Positions 21,347-32,800 of a stretch of DNA of 41,540 nt are shown here, piece after piece. The notes beneath the pieces are model-generated. The model was not told the origin of the DNA and ran no database searches. It saw nothing but the letters and a program-made list of their open reading frames with translations. Origin of the DNA: Silene noctiflora (taxonomy: Eukaryota; Streptophyta; Magnoliopsida; Caryophyllales; Caryophyllaceae); assembly GCA_009801015.1 (NCBI GenBank), contig VHZZ01000337.1:16931-58470 (forward strand), in the 5' to 3' direction. A program made the position numbers and the translations under genes. Numbering within the stretch: the first letter of the stretch is position 1; every line of letters begins with the position of its first letter.

Positions 21347-24300
21347 ATGCATGGGTTGTGCGAGAATAGTAAGAAGGTTCGACGTATGTTGTCCGTCCCT
21401 TCGTCGGTAAATTATCGTCGTGTGATTGCAGCTGTTGGTAATTCCGATGCTGCTGGTACTTCTAAGGTATTCTGTTATTTTCTCGATTCAATTGTTGTTT
21501 ATCGTTGAATTCAATCGCTTGATTGGTTAGATGATCGCTGATTGTTTTTTCAGTTGGTTCTGCTGTTATCGGGTTAATTGTTTGTTTGGGCGAAATCATT
21601 GAATTCCAGTAGAATATGATTTTGTTCATTACAGCGATTGATGGCGAGGGGATTGTGGCCGTTCCAATTTCAGTCGTCAAATTGTAATAGAAAATCTCGA
21701 GTAAGGCGGTTAGGAATAGTGCTTTCTGGCTTTTCTAGACGGAATTAAACTTTTGAAGTGGATTAAAGTGCGAGAATGTTGGGGGAAATGTAGTGGATTT
21801 AGACAGTGGCGATTAATACAGTTGTCGCGCTTTATGTTGATGAAGGTTTGGGTTTGTGGAGAAGTTTAGGGTTTATCTCGGAGAAGTTTAGTCTCTTCTT
21901 ATCGTGGTAATGTGTTGGTGGAGTTTATATGAGTGACGGAAATTTTGACAAAGAAGGCAAAAAATAACCAATATGACTGACCTGTGCTACTTTTGTGTTA
22001 CTAACCTTGTTACATTTTGTTTGCTAAATTTCTGGGTTGTTTCTGGTGTATGTTCGACTGTTCGAGTTCATGTGCAGAAAATAGTAATCTGTTACCTAGG
22101 GAGTGCTTTAGATATTAGAAGAGCATTAAATTTTTTATTTGTCATCGCTATCATCTGCTAGAGTATACTTTTCTCTATGTTAATGAACTGCTTGGGACAC
22201 CATTTTTATTATTTATGTTACTTCTGTTTTTATATAGATAGATCAGTTTATTGCATTTCCACATATCAAATACAGACTTTTCTTCCTTGGCATCATCCCA
22301 ATTTAAAGGGGTTTTAGTTGCCGAGGCAGTGGAGATAGCTGCGTTGGTTTCTCTTAACTTGTAAGTTGTACCCATCAAGTAAAGTTTGTGATTTTACTGC
22401 TTCCTATTGGGTATCACTGATTATTGGAGAAAATTTACATCAACCACCGCATCGCTACAGTCTATACCATTCAAAGATGGTTGGAATTTGTATTTTGAAC
22501 ATTACACACTTCAAAGATGTATCGGCTATTTCTACTTGTCGTTTTAATGACTTTACACACTATAGTTTACAGAGGTTTTTTTGAATCTTGACCATGAGTC
22601 CACGACCCTCCGGAATTCAGGATGCTATGTCTCATTAGAGCTGGGAAGCATGACCCTACCCAATAGGACCCGAGAATATTGCAACCCGTAACCAACCTGG
22701 CCCTACCTAATTAAGTGATTATCAGTGATCCGAACCCGACCCAATATAAACACGACCCGTTATTAGCCTGATCAAATTGATGATCTGACAATTATTTAGG
22801 ATAATATTGATCAAAATGGAAGTGATTTACTGTTTAGTTTGATACGTTTGATTTAATAATGAAGTAGCTAAACCAACTAATAGTTGAAAACTAAACTTAA
22901 TGGTCAAAAATTGAAATTATGCAATAACGTAACCGAACCCGATAATAACCCGACCTAACCCGATACATCTTTTGACCCAAAACGATCCGACCTGAAGGGT
23001 AGGTTGACCCGACCTGTCTGACTCGATTGCCACCTCTAATCTCATATTCCCTGTGGAACCGGTCAACAAATGTCTTTGTTTCTAATATAATACAACAACA
23101 ACAAGAACTGATCCTTAATACCAAAGTCTCTGTTTTGAATAGATTATCATAGCTTAGAACACAGAGATGATGTGAAGTTTCATAATAATATGTGATGTGA
23201 TGTGAGGTAAAAATTTGCCTTATCAAAGAATAATCTTTTTGTAGTAATTCCTATATATATATTTCATGACTGAGTTTTTATCAATTATCGCCTTCGTTTT
23301 CTTCTCCTGGTTTATGGTAGCTCTACTTCATCATACCATCCAGTGCCAAGACCAAGTGACACTTGTACCTTTTATCTTACCATATGTTGAGAATGTGAGG
23401 CACTCGGTAATGTTTAACGGGGTTCCATAAATTTGTTTTCATAATTGAATTTGTTTAACTTTTGCAGGACGTTCGCAAAATTAACATTGGTGATTGTGCT
23501 CTTTTCAAACCACCGCAAGAGTCTCCTCCTTTTATAGGGATAATTCGTTCATTGGGGCCTGATAAGGAGACTAATTTACAGCTAGGTGTGACGTGGCTTT
23601 ATCGGCCTTCAGACATCCAACTTCCGAAAGGCGTTGCCATAGAAGCTGCGCCTAACGAAGTTTTTTACTCTTTTCATCGGGATGAGATTCCTGCTGCTTC
23701 ACTTCTACATCCTTGTAAAGTTGCATTTTTGCCTAAAGGTGTTGAACTGCCCTCAGGAGTATCTTCATTCGTCTGTCGACGAGTGTATGATACCACAAAC
23801 AAGCGTTTGTGGTGGCTAACTGATAAAGACTTTATTAATGTGAGTACCCTTCCAGTTTTTCTTTGTTATAGAAAAACTGATCTTTTGATTTTAATTTTTT
23901 TTTTATGTTTTCTTGGTTAGTTTATCTATTTTTTCCCCTCCAGGGTCGGCAGGAAGAAGTAGATAAATTACTACAAAAAACAAAACAGGAAATGCGTGCA
24001 ACAGTTCAACCGCAAGGTGTTCGTTCGCCAAAACCAATGAATAGTCCAAGATCGACATCACAGCTGAAACATAGCCCAGACAGTGTTCAAAATAGTCCTT
24101 CTCCGTTTGCTTCCTATTCAAAGGGAAAGAAAAGGGAACGAAGTGATCAGGGTTCTGAGCTTGTGAAACGTGAGCGCTATTCAAAAGCAGATGATGGAAA
24201 CTCCAGTGTCCTGAGCTCAGAAGTTTTGTTGAAGTCGGAAATTGCAAAAATAACTGAGAAAGGTGGGATTGTAGATTGTAAAGCTGTAGAAAGACTAGTT

Positions 24301-27300
24301 CAACTTATGCACTCGGATAAGTCTGAGAAAAGACTAGATATACCTTGCCGGTCTCTGTTAGTTGGCGTTTTAGCTGCTACGAACAAGGATGATTGCCTTA
24401 ATCGATTTGTGCAGCTTAGAGGTCTACCTGTCCTGGATGAATGGCTACAAGAAGTCCACAAGGGTAAGGTCCGCGATTCCAGCAGTCCTAGAGATCATGA
24501 TAAATCAGTGATGGACTTTCTTTTGACTTTGCTCCATGCGTTGGAGCGACTTCCTGTAAATCTTAATGCGCTGCAGATGTGCAACATTGGAAAATCTGTA
24601 AATCATTTGAGATCACATAGAAATTCAGATATTCAGAAGAAAGCAAGGAGTTTAGTTGAGTTATGGAAAAAACGTGTGGAGGCTGAGATGAATATTAATG
24701 ATTCAAGATCTGCAACTAGTCAGGGTATTTCCTTGCCAGCCAGAGTGCGGAATGACATCTCCCATGGTATATCTAGGCGTTCCAGTGCATCTGATGCTGC
24801 CATAAAGAATTCCCCTTCACAACTTTCTTCGTCAAAATCAGCCCCAGCTAAATCCATTGAGGGAGAAGTCGCCAGATGTGCATCAGCCTCTCCAACTATT
24901 GTGAAGTTACCATCTTCCTCTGCATCTACTAGTGCCAACATGAGGGAGGCACATCTTAAAATCTCAGTAACTAATAGTAGCTCAGAACTTCCTTTATCAA
25001 CAATCAAGGATGAAAAGAGTAGTAGTTCTAGTCATTCTCAGACAAACAGCCCTTGTTCTAGTGACCATGTAAAAAATCTGGGCCCTGCTGTTAAAGAGGA
25101 TGCAAGGAGCTCCAATTCGGGTTCAAGTTTGAACAATAGTTCTGGAAGTGCTTCCAGGCCCAGGAAAGCTGCTAATGACCGTAAGGGTGTAGCTGCTTCC
25201 GCTATTCATCGGGATGGCGGATCAATGAAAAACTCTTCGTTGACAAGAATATCTGCATCAGAAAAGTTTTCACGGCCCTCGTCATGTGGAAAGGCTAGTG
25301 ATCTTCCTGTTGCTGACAGTAACAATCATAAGCTTATAGTAAAAATTAGTAACCGAGGACGTTCAACCGCTCAAAATGTCCACGGAGGTTGTCTTGATGA
25401 TCTTTCGTCTATGAACAGCAGAACCTCTTCACCTGTGGTTCCTGAGAAGCTTGGTCAATCAGAACGTAGTCCAAAAGAAAAATCTGGTGGTTATCCGAAT
25501 AATACTATGTCAGACGTGATCACAGAGTCATGGCAAAGTAACGATCTCAAAGATAGGGCAGCTGTGTGTGATGAGGCTGATGGGTCACCATCTGAAGCCC
25601 TAGATTCTGGAAATTGCCGGACTGGTGGTGAGACTAAAAAATTGACTGATGGTGAAAAAGCTGAGTCAGGACCAAATGTTGAGTCCTATTCAAGAAAATT
25701 GCAAGATTCTTCATTAAGCTCCATAAATGCTCTGATTGAAAGTTGTGTTGAGTACTCTGAAGCTAATTTACCTATGTCAGCCGGGGACATAGTTGGTATG
25801 AATCTGCTTGCTAGTGTTGCGGCTGGGGAAATTTCAAAGTCACCCGCTGAATCGCCTGAGAGGAGCACAACTGTGGCAGAGGAATCATGTCGAGATTACA
25901 GTGCTAGATCAAAACCAAATGGTGACATAGAGGTTTCTCTTGTAGAACCAAGTCCTGAGGCGCAGATGCAAAATCCCACTTGTGCTTCTGTAGATGATGG
26001 GGAGAAAGATGATCAACCAAGGCTCCATGGCAAGGATCTGTTGTCCAGTGGAGACTCGTGTTTTAGAACTGATGAAAAGCGTGACGAATCTGAGCCACCC
26101 TCTACTTTGTCTCCTGCTAATGCTGCAGGTAGTGAAGGTTCAGATAAAGCACATGAATTAAAGCCAGCAATTAGAAATGATAGTCATGTGTGGACACCTC
26201 AGGGTGTTGCTAGTTTGGCTGCTAAAGTCAAAATCAGTGATGGTTCTTTGATGGAAGAAAATCATGAAAGATCTGTGATAGATGGCCCAGTCTCGTCAGC
26301 AGATGTTGATGAGAATAATGTTCCAAAGGAAAGGCAGGAGAGTAAGGTTGTGATGAAGAAGCGGTCTTCTACTATGGCGTCTATGGAGCCTGTGGGTAGG
26401 AAAGAAAAAGGTGGAGTTTCATCATGCATTAACGATTTACTACCGGGGCAGTTTAATGATTCAAAAGATGATGACATTGATGTAGGTGGTGGTAGGATCC
26501 TCAGTCAGAGTGCAAATGAAAAGGTGAAGCTGGAGACGGATGATCCTCCCCTTCATAAGAAAGAAGACTCTGTCCTCGATTCAGGTGCTTATGATCAGAA
26601 TATTATGAATAATGAGGTGGATCTTATGGATAGAGACACAACAGTTGCACCTGCTACAGAAACGAAGTCATATTCTCCTACCCTGGATAATGACGTCGTT
26701 TCAGATTCTAATGACTCTGTTTTACCTGCTCGTGAAGATGAAGTTGCAGTGGATGAACATCATTCCGGTGTGAAAACTTCTTCGCCTGCTAAGGGAGATA
26801 AGAAGGTTGAATTTGATTTAAATGAAGGATTTGATGTAGACGATAACAAAGATGAAGACCTACCAAGCACTGTGTCACCTGGTCGTTTAAATTGTCAATT
26901 GCCTTCGTTTTCTGTTGCTTCCACTTCTGTTAGTCTCCCTGCTTCTGTTACAGTGGCATCTGCTGCAAAAGGGCCTTTTATGCCTCCTGAGGATCTGCTG
27001 AGAAATAAAGCAGAACTTGGTTGGAGAGGATCAGCTGCCACAAGTGCATTTCGNCCAGCTGAACCTCGGAAGGTCTCTGAAATCACTCCTGGTGTGAATG
27101 ATGAACAAATATCTGATGTTAACAATGAAAAACAAGGTCGTGCTCGCTTTGAGATTGACCTGAACGTGGCTGATGAAAGGACTATCGACGACATGGACTG
27201 TCAGATTAACGATTTCCAAACTAGCAAAAGGGCTGTGTATGAGACATCAGATGGACCAACTGGTGTTGCTTCAAGAAGTAATGGTGGAGGCTTGGACCTA

Positions 27301-28209
27301 GATTTGAATAGAGTTGATGAGGCTCCGGATGTGGCTCAGCCTTTACCACCCATTCATAGATTTGAAATGCCACCTCAACCAATGAGATTGTCATCATCAA
27401 GTGCTCCTGCCAACAGCGATAGTGGTCGTAGAGACTTCGATTTGAATAATGGGCCAACAGCCGATGAATTTCCTGTTGATTCTCTGTCTTTTAACAAACA
27501 TTTACGGTCAAACATCTACTCTCAACCTTCGGTTGGTTTAAGAATTAACAGTACAGAAATGGGGACTCTCAACCCTTGGTATACTGCTGGTAACGCATAC
27601 TCAGCCATACCAATTCCTGCGGGGTTGCCTGATAGGGTGCAGCCTTTCCCAATTGCTGATACCGGTAGTGTACCACCTAGAATGTGGCTTGGACAGGCAG
27701 AAGCCATGCCATTTAACCCAGATATGTATAGGGGTCCTGTTTTGTCTTCTCCTGCTGTTCCTTTCCCTTCTGCACAATTTCAGTACCCGGTTTTTCCCCT
27801 CGGTAGCAGCTTTCCTCTGCCGTCGTCCTCACTCCCAGGTGGATCAACTGCATTTATGGATCTTTCTTCTGGGGGACGATTTTGTATACCTGCTGTTGGT
27901 TCTCCATTGTTAGGAACTTCCCTGAGTGTTCCTTCCCAGTATCCTCGGCCATATGTTAGTATTTCAGATGTTAGCAATAGTATTGCTGTGGAGAATGCTC
28001 AAAAGTGGGGCAGGCAGGGCTTAGATCTCAATGCAGGTCCAGATTCGGAGTCCATTATGTCTAGACCTATGCCCAGTTTGGGTCCTCTTGCTCTGACAGA
28101 TGAGCAATCAAGGTTATATACTTTGGCAGGCGGTGCTATGAAGAGGAAGGAACCTGATGGTGGGTGGGACATGGATAGGCTTAGTTATAAGCAGCCTTCA
28201 TGGCAGTGA
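21347..28209 (+). CDS. SUO: SUO-like BAH/TFIIS-N domain protein, copy 2
   Basis: Coding exons 21347-21466, 23468-23839 and 23944-28209 (GT-AG, phase 0) give 1585 aa. The start is ATG in MHGLCENSKKVRRM; the MHG beginning is shared with Arabidopsis SUO, so this copy keeps the ancestral N terminus. BAH domain about 41-164 (KINIGDCALFKPP ... LWWLTDKDF); TFIIS N-terminal domain about 271-413; Ser-rich middle; C-terminal GW/WG (1190-1191, 1519-1520, 1571-1572) and DLN motifs (1122-1124, 1236-1238, 1284-1286, 1330-1332, 1525-1527). Two DLN motifs fit the EAR form DLNxxP (DLNNGP, DLNAGP). Closely similar to copy 1 along its length, including splice positions. The N at 27054 is the third base of a CGN codon, so it is Arg whatever the base. 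Expected role: chromatin/RNA-linked factor in miRNA-mediated repression, by analogy to Arabidopsis SUO. Confidence 0.95.
21467..23467 (+). other. SUO2 intron 1
   Basis: 2001-bp intron, donor TCTAAG|GTATTC and acceptor TTTTGCAG. About 500 bp longer than its SUO1 counterpart, mostly because of the hAT MITE at 22636-23038. Open frames inside are chance. Confidence 0.8.
22636..23038. mobile_element. hAT MITE in SUO2 intron 1
   Basis: Ends TAGAGCTGGGAAGC and inverted TAGAGGTGGCAATC, with GACCCG/AACCCGACC words below both ends. Flanking direct repeat is TCTCAT (22630-22635 and 23040-23045), an imperfect 8-bp hAT-type TSD. The SUO1 intron has the uninterrupted TTCTCATATTCCC at the homologous point, confirming the boundary on the right side. 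Confidence 0.8.
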
Positions 28210-28258
28210 TATTATCTGTTTGAGGGTGTACTAGCCATACTGTCTTCGTGGATGATAG

Positions 28259-28349
28259 GTAAAATTACTGTATGTGAAATTTTCAGTTCTCATTATTATT
28301 TGTGTGGTAGATTTGCTGACCAATGGGCGACTGCTTTGATTTCTTTCAG
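28259..28349 (+). other. Predicted 3'UTR intron of SUO2
   Basis: Donor GATGATAG|GTAAAATTACTG 49 nt after the stop codon, acceptor TTGATTTCTTTCAG. Conserved in position and signals with SUO1. A second candidate, 28651-28739 (GTATGTGCTT ... TTTTGATGCAG), is also shared. Confidence 0.55.
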
Positions 28350-29853
28350 TTGATCCTGGATGGACCAAAGCACCTGTTCTTCATGAGCTATGGCTTGTGC
28401 TGATTAAAATAAGGGGCGGTAATTGATCTTTATATGAAGATTTGCAAAATCCGCTTGCAGTTACCCATTTCCTTTATGTAGATATTTTGACTCTCAGGAA
28501 GCAGGTCGTCTATTGCACAGGCACTCAGATGGGGCCCGTACTTGCGGATAGGGGCGACCTCTCATAGACTCTTAAAATTTAATCCCAGTCTTTTCCATTC
28601 AATCATTCAGATAGTTAAGTCTGGATCTGTAAACATGAAGACGAAGCCACGTATGTGCTTTGCTCTTTAATTTATCGTTCCTGACCTTTGTCTTTACTTC
28701 CCCTCAGTATATAAAAGTTGCTACCAAATTTTGATGCAGCTAAACGTTTCTTCATTTAACATGGTTAGTCCCCTTAAATTTTCGCTTATTACTTCAGAAG
28801 AACACCGTCTAATGTGTCTATTTACAGGCATGTCCAAGTTTGTATAGTGTTGGGTATGTAGTAGCCGTAGTTAGGTACAATCAATTTGTGGAAGACTTGT
28901 TAACAGGAAAGTGATGCAGGCAAGTAAACACCGGAAATGTAGAATCTCTGTTTTCTGGAGAAGTGTCGAGTGTTTTTCATACTCAATCCAGATTTCAGCG
29001 AAAGTTGATTTAGTGATGCATCATTTGTGTTTTTGTTGTGATTTTGCATTGATCGCGATTGTGCATATATGGTGGGGTAAAATCCTGGCTGCCTTTGAAT
29101 TCCACCGGTGTTGCATGTTTTGTTGGACAACAATGGTCGCAAACAACAGTAGATGTGTTTTTCTCTAATGTAACGAAATTTTACTGGGGGTCGCTTCATT
29201 AATTAAGTTCTTAATCGAGATTGGATGCTAAAATCATAGGGAATTGCTTCATCCTCGATTTAAATTTAAGCTCCTCACTCGATTTATAGTTCTTGGAAGC
29301 ATCTTTATCAAGATTACGAGTTGACGAAATTTTAACGCTTTGGATGCTTCTTCCTCAAGCCCTTTTGTGCATGTCTTTACATGCAATTGCGCTCGATTAT
29401 AAAACCGAATAGCACCTACAAAGAATTTGGACTTCTAATCTAATACTCCGTATATGCTCATTTTTTGCCTTCTGTTTTATGGAAATTTAGCAGAAAATTT
29501 TCGCCGAGATTTATCTTCTACCGCTAAATGTTCTATCTATTTATCTCCGGAGAATGAAAGTGTTAATTTGGGTAGCAAGATTAGTTCGATAAGAGGTCCG
29601 AGTAACCTGCAGCTACATTGACATTCGAAATTCAATGAACACATCTGGGAAAAAAAATTGCTAATTTGCTGCTTCTCGGTTTGATTAACACGATGGATAT
29701 ACACTAATACAACAAATCAGGTACGACATAATTGTTCTCAAGACAACCTACAAAAATAGACTAATTTATACTCGAATTATAGTTTCTCGCTAAGATACTC
29801 GATTTTATGACGACTGTTCCTATAGGAAAGGGACAATGATTGTACTTGAAATC
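28350..29853. other. Convergent spacer: SUO2 3'UTR and NAT 3' flank
   Basis: 28440-29010 is paralogous to the SUO1 3' region. After that I recognise no gene or element. SUO2 and the transporter gene end toward each other here, so their 3'UTRs share about 1.6 kb. The open frames at about 28900-29200 on both strands carry no domain. Confidence 0.5.
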
Positions 29854-32800
29854 TCAAACTGATGGGAAATACTTGTTGAGGTTTAAGGGAAGAGAATAGA
29901 ATTCTTCACTCCTTGAGTCACCCTTGTAGGACCGGAATTTATCCCACCAGTGTTTACCCCTGTCCTTCCTGACAGACCCGTCTTTTCGATGAAGTGTGTT
30001 GTCCAAGAAGTACGCGACAATACCAGCAACAAATGGTTCCGATGAGAAAGGGACATTCACCATGTCATTAAACTGATACAGTATTTTTTAGAGGAATGAA
30101 TTAGAAGATTTGCAGATAAATGAAGATTTGCAGGTAAAAAGAGAGAAGGGAGTGCTGATTTTATACCCATATTGCTCTTGTATGGACAGGACCGTATTTG
30201 TTGATCGCTTCATACTCGTTGAAGTATTGAGGAATTGACAATCCCAAGAAAATGGAGAATCCGAGTATGAACTTTGTTCTGAAACTGTTGAGATTGCAGA
30301 ATTGTAGAAAACTTAAGCCTACTGAACCTGCAGGAATTAAGAAATCAGCTGTAAGAATATTATGTGTTACTAGCAGCTATATCTCCACCCGTCCACCGCG
30401 TAAAAAACCGACCTCAATAACCCAACCAGGACAAGTAAACATGAGTGGGCTCGAATAACTAAACCGCAGACCCGTATCAAACTCACTTCATCTGACCTGC
30501 ACCTGACCTGAATTCTACTTGACCGAAGACAGAACACTGAAGCCATTCAAGCAAACAATGACTCGATCCAAAATTACCAGATCGACCAAAAATGATCGAA
30601 ATGAACAGTTTGATACACCCACGTTTTATCTACAGAACAAATATAATATAAAAGCACTAATATACACAACCCGAGTACTCCAAGCCCAACCAACCCAAAC
30701 CCTATTCATTAACCCAAAAATGACCCAATCTTACCGACTAAGCGACCTGAATTACCCATTCTTTAGGTCTAGTTACACAGTGGCGATTCTCAGACTCGAG
30801 AGGAGGGGGTGCGGAAATTTAAACCATACTAACTAATATACAATTAATTATACAAAGTCTCATAATTAAATTAAATTGTAGTAATTACAGACTTACCCTA
30901 AGGTAATAACATGGTACGAGTTCTTCTAGCTTGAAAAGATTAATTACATCATCATTTGTAACTTGAGAAAATAAATCTCTTTCGATAAAAATTACCAAAG
31001 TATCGTTCAATAATTGGTCCCCACAGGGGCGTTTTGGGGGGGTGCATGGGGTGCAGGCACACCTCCCTCGTAAAAACAAAAAAAGTATAGTTAAAAAATA
31101 AAAAAAAAAAAAAAAAAAAAATTAGGAAATTTACGAAGCACAGGTGCAATTACCAAATACCAATACCGCATAAACTGATAAACGTAATACAACTTCTCAA
31201 AATCACAAACTCAAATCAAATACACAAAATTAGAAATAAACCTAATACCTAAATCTCAATTCCCAAGACCCAAACCTGCAAGAAATGCTTAGAGTTATTT
31301 GTTGAATCTTATTGGGATTTCTTGCAAGCGGCAAGAAATGCTTAGAGTTGTTCAAGCTAGAAAGTTATTAGAAAGCTTGGATTTAGGTATAATTCAAAGT
31401 GGACAAGGCTTGAATCAAGTGCTTGGTTTGGCTAGACCGGCTTGAATCAAGCCCACACTACAAGAAAATCTAAATCGGGCGACTGGTAAAAGGCGACAGA
31501 TAAGGTAGACGCCAAATTGGCGACTGAAATCAGTCGCCAAATTGGCGACTACTTAATTTCCATGCACTGTAGAGAATTGGCGACTGAATCAGTCAATAGG
31601 GCGACTGATTTGAAGGTGTGCTAGACCTTGGTCAACTTTCTAGTGCTCGTCAATATCTTGATCCCTCCTTTGCAAAGCTGGACATAATTGTTGAGTATAA
31701 CCAAATATGAGTAGCATCAAATGAGCTATAAAGACAAATTGGAACGACTCGAAAGAAACCATAACGGTTTGGCACTACAAGAAAATTGTAATCGGGCGAC
31801 TGAAACCAGTCGCTAATATCCATCATTTTATTTATGGGTGATTATTACAACCATTTAGCATAGATGGACGAATAACATTACAAAGTAAGCAAACATTACA
31901 ACTAGCACGACCATTAGCAGACTAAGCAAATTCTTCAACTCGTTGAGAGACTTCTTAATAGACTCGTGTAGCTCGTCGGGTAGGTTAGCCCCGTCGGAAG
32001 TTGATGGAGTCGAATTCATTTGAGATGTTGAGATTTAAGAAGAAATAAGGATGAGGTAGTAAATATGATGTTGAGAAATTGAGTTTTTATAAAAGTGGAA
32101 AAAGTTACTGTAGCAGAGCCGTTGGAATTGGGTAGGATAGGTGTCCGTTGGAAATAGTAATAAAAGGTAATGGTGGTGACGGAATTAAATTGAATTAAGG
32201 GAAGAAGAAGAGAAATGAAAGGTTGTGACGGAATCCGGTGATCCTAGCGGTGGTGGTGACGGAATTAGGGAAGATGTTTAATTGAGGCTTTTTTTTTTTT
32301 TGAGTTGGTAAAGTGAAAGAATTGAAGGGAAGGAGTCGTGCGTTGTGTGTATCAGCCAAAATGGCGACTGACTATGCAAATTGGCGACTGCCTCAATTCA
32401 GTCGCCAATTTTGGCGACTGAAATCAGTCGCCCTAATGACTGATTCAGTCGCCAATTTGGCGACTGATTTCAGTCGCCTTTTACCGGTCGCCCGATTTAG
32501 ATTTTCTTATAGTGTGGGCTTGATTCAAGCCGGTCTAGCCAAACCAAGCACTTGATTCAAGCCTTGCCCACTTTGAATTATACCTAAATCCAAGCTTTCT
32601 AATAACTTTCTAGCTTGAACAACTTTAAGCATTTCTTGCCGCTTGCAAGAAACCCCAATAAGATTCAACAAATAACTCTAAGCATTTCTTGCAGCCGCAG
32701 GTTTGGGTCTTGGGAATTGAGATTTAGGTATTAGGTTTATTTCTAATTTTGTGTATTTGATTTGAGTTTGTGATTTTGAGAAGTTGTATTACGTTTACGC

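Larger units (their letters stand above)
31773..32514. mobile_element. Non-autonomous CACTA (En/Spm-type) element
   Basis: Left end CACTACAAGAAAATTGTAAT and inverted right end CACTATAAGAAAATCTAAAT, followed inside by TCGGGCGAC and repeated GGCGACTGA/TCAGTCGCC subterminal motifs, the pattern expected for CACTA transposase binding sites. A 3-bp TSD TGG flanks it (31770-31772 and 32515-32517). 742 bp, no transposase. It contains the small gene-like unit at 31855-32101. A further CACTA terminus at 31456 belongs to the inverted copy of its right end and flank. Confidence 0.85.

Noticed and set aside
24720-25007. 95-codon antisense frame within SUO2 (and similar ones in both SUO genes)
   Set aside because: Shadows of the long Ser-rich coding exon; no independent support.
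28911-29168. 85-codon open frame with many Cys and Trp downstream of SUO2
   Set aside because: Overlaps an opposite-strand frame of similar length, lies in the SUO 3' flank, has no domain, and is not open in the paralogous SUO1 flank as far as I can align it.
31456-32514. Calling one 1059-bp CACTA element from the outermost termini
   Set aside because: Flanks are CCA and TGG, which are inverse rather than direct repeats, while 31773-32514 has a direct TGG TSD.
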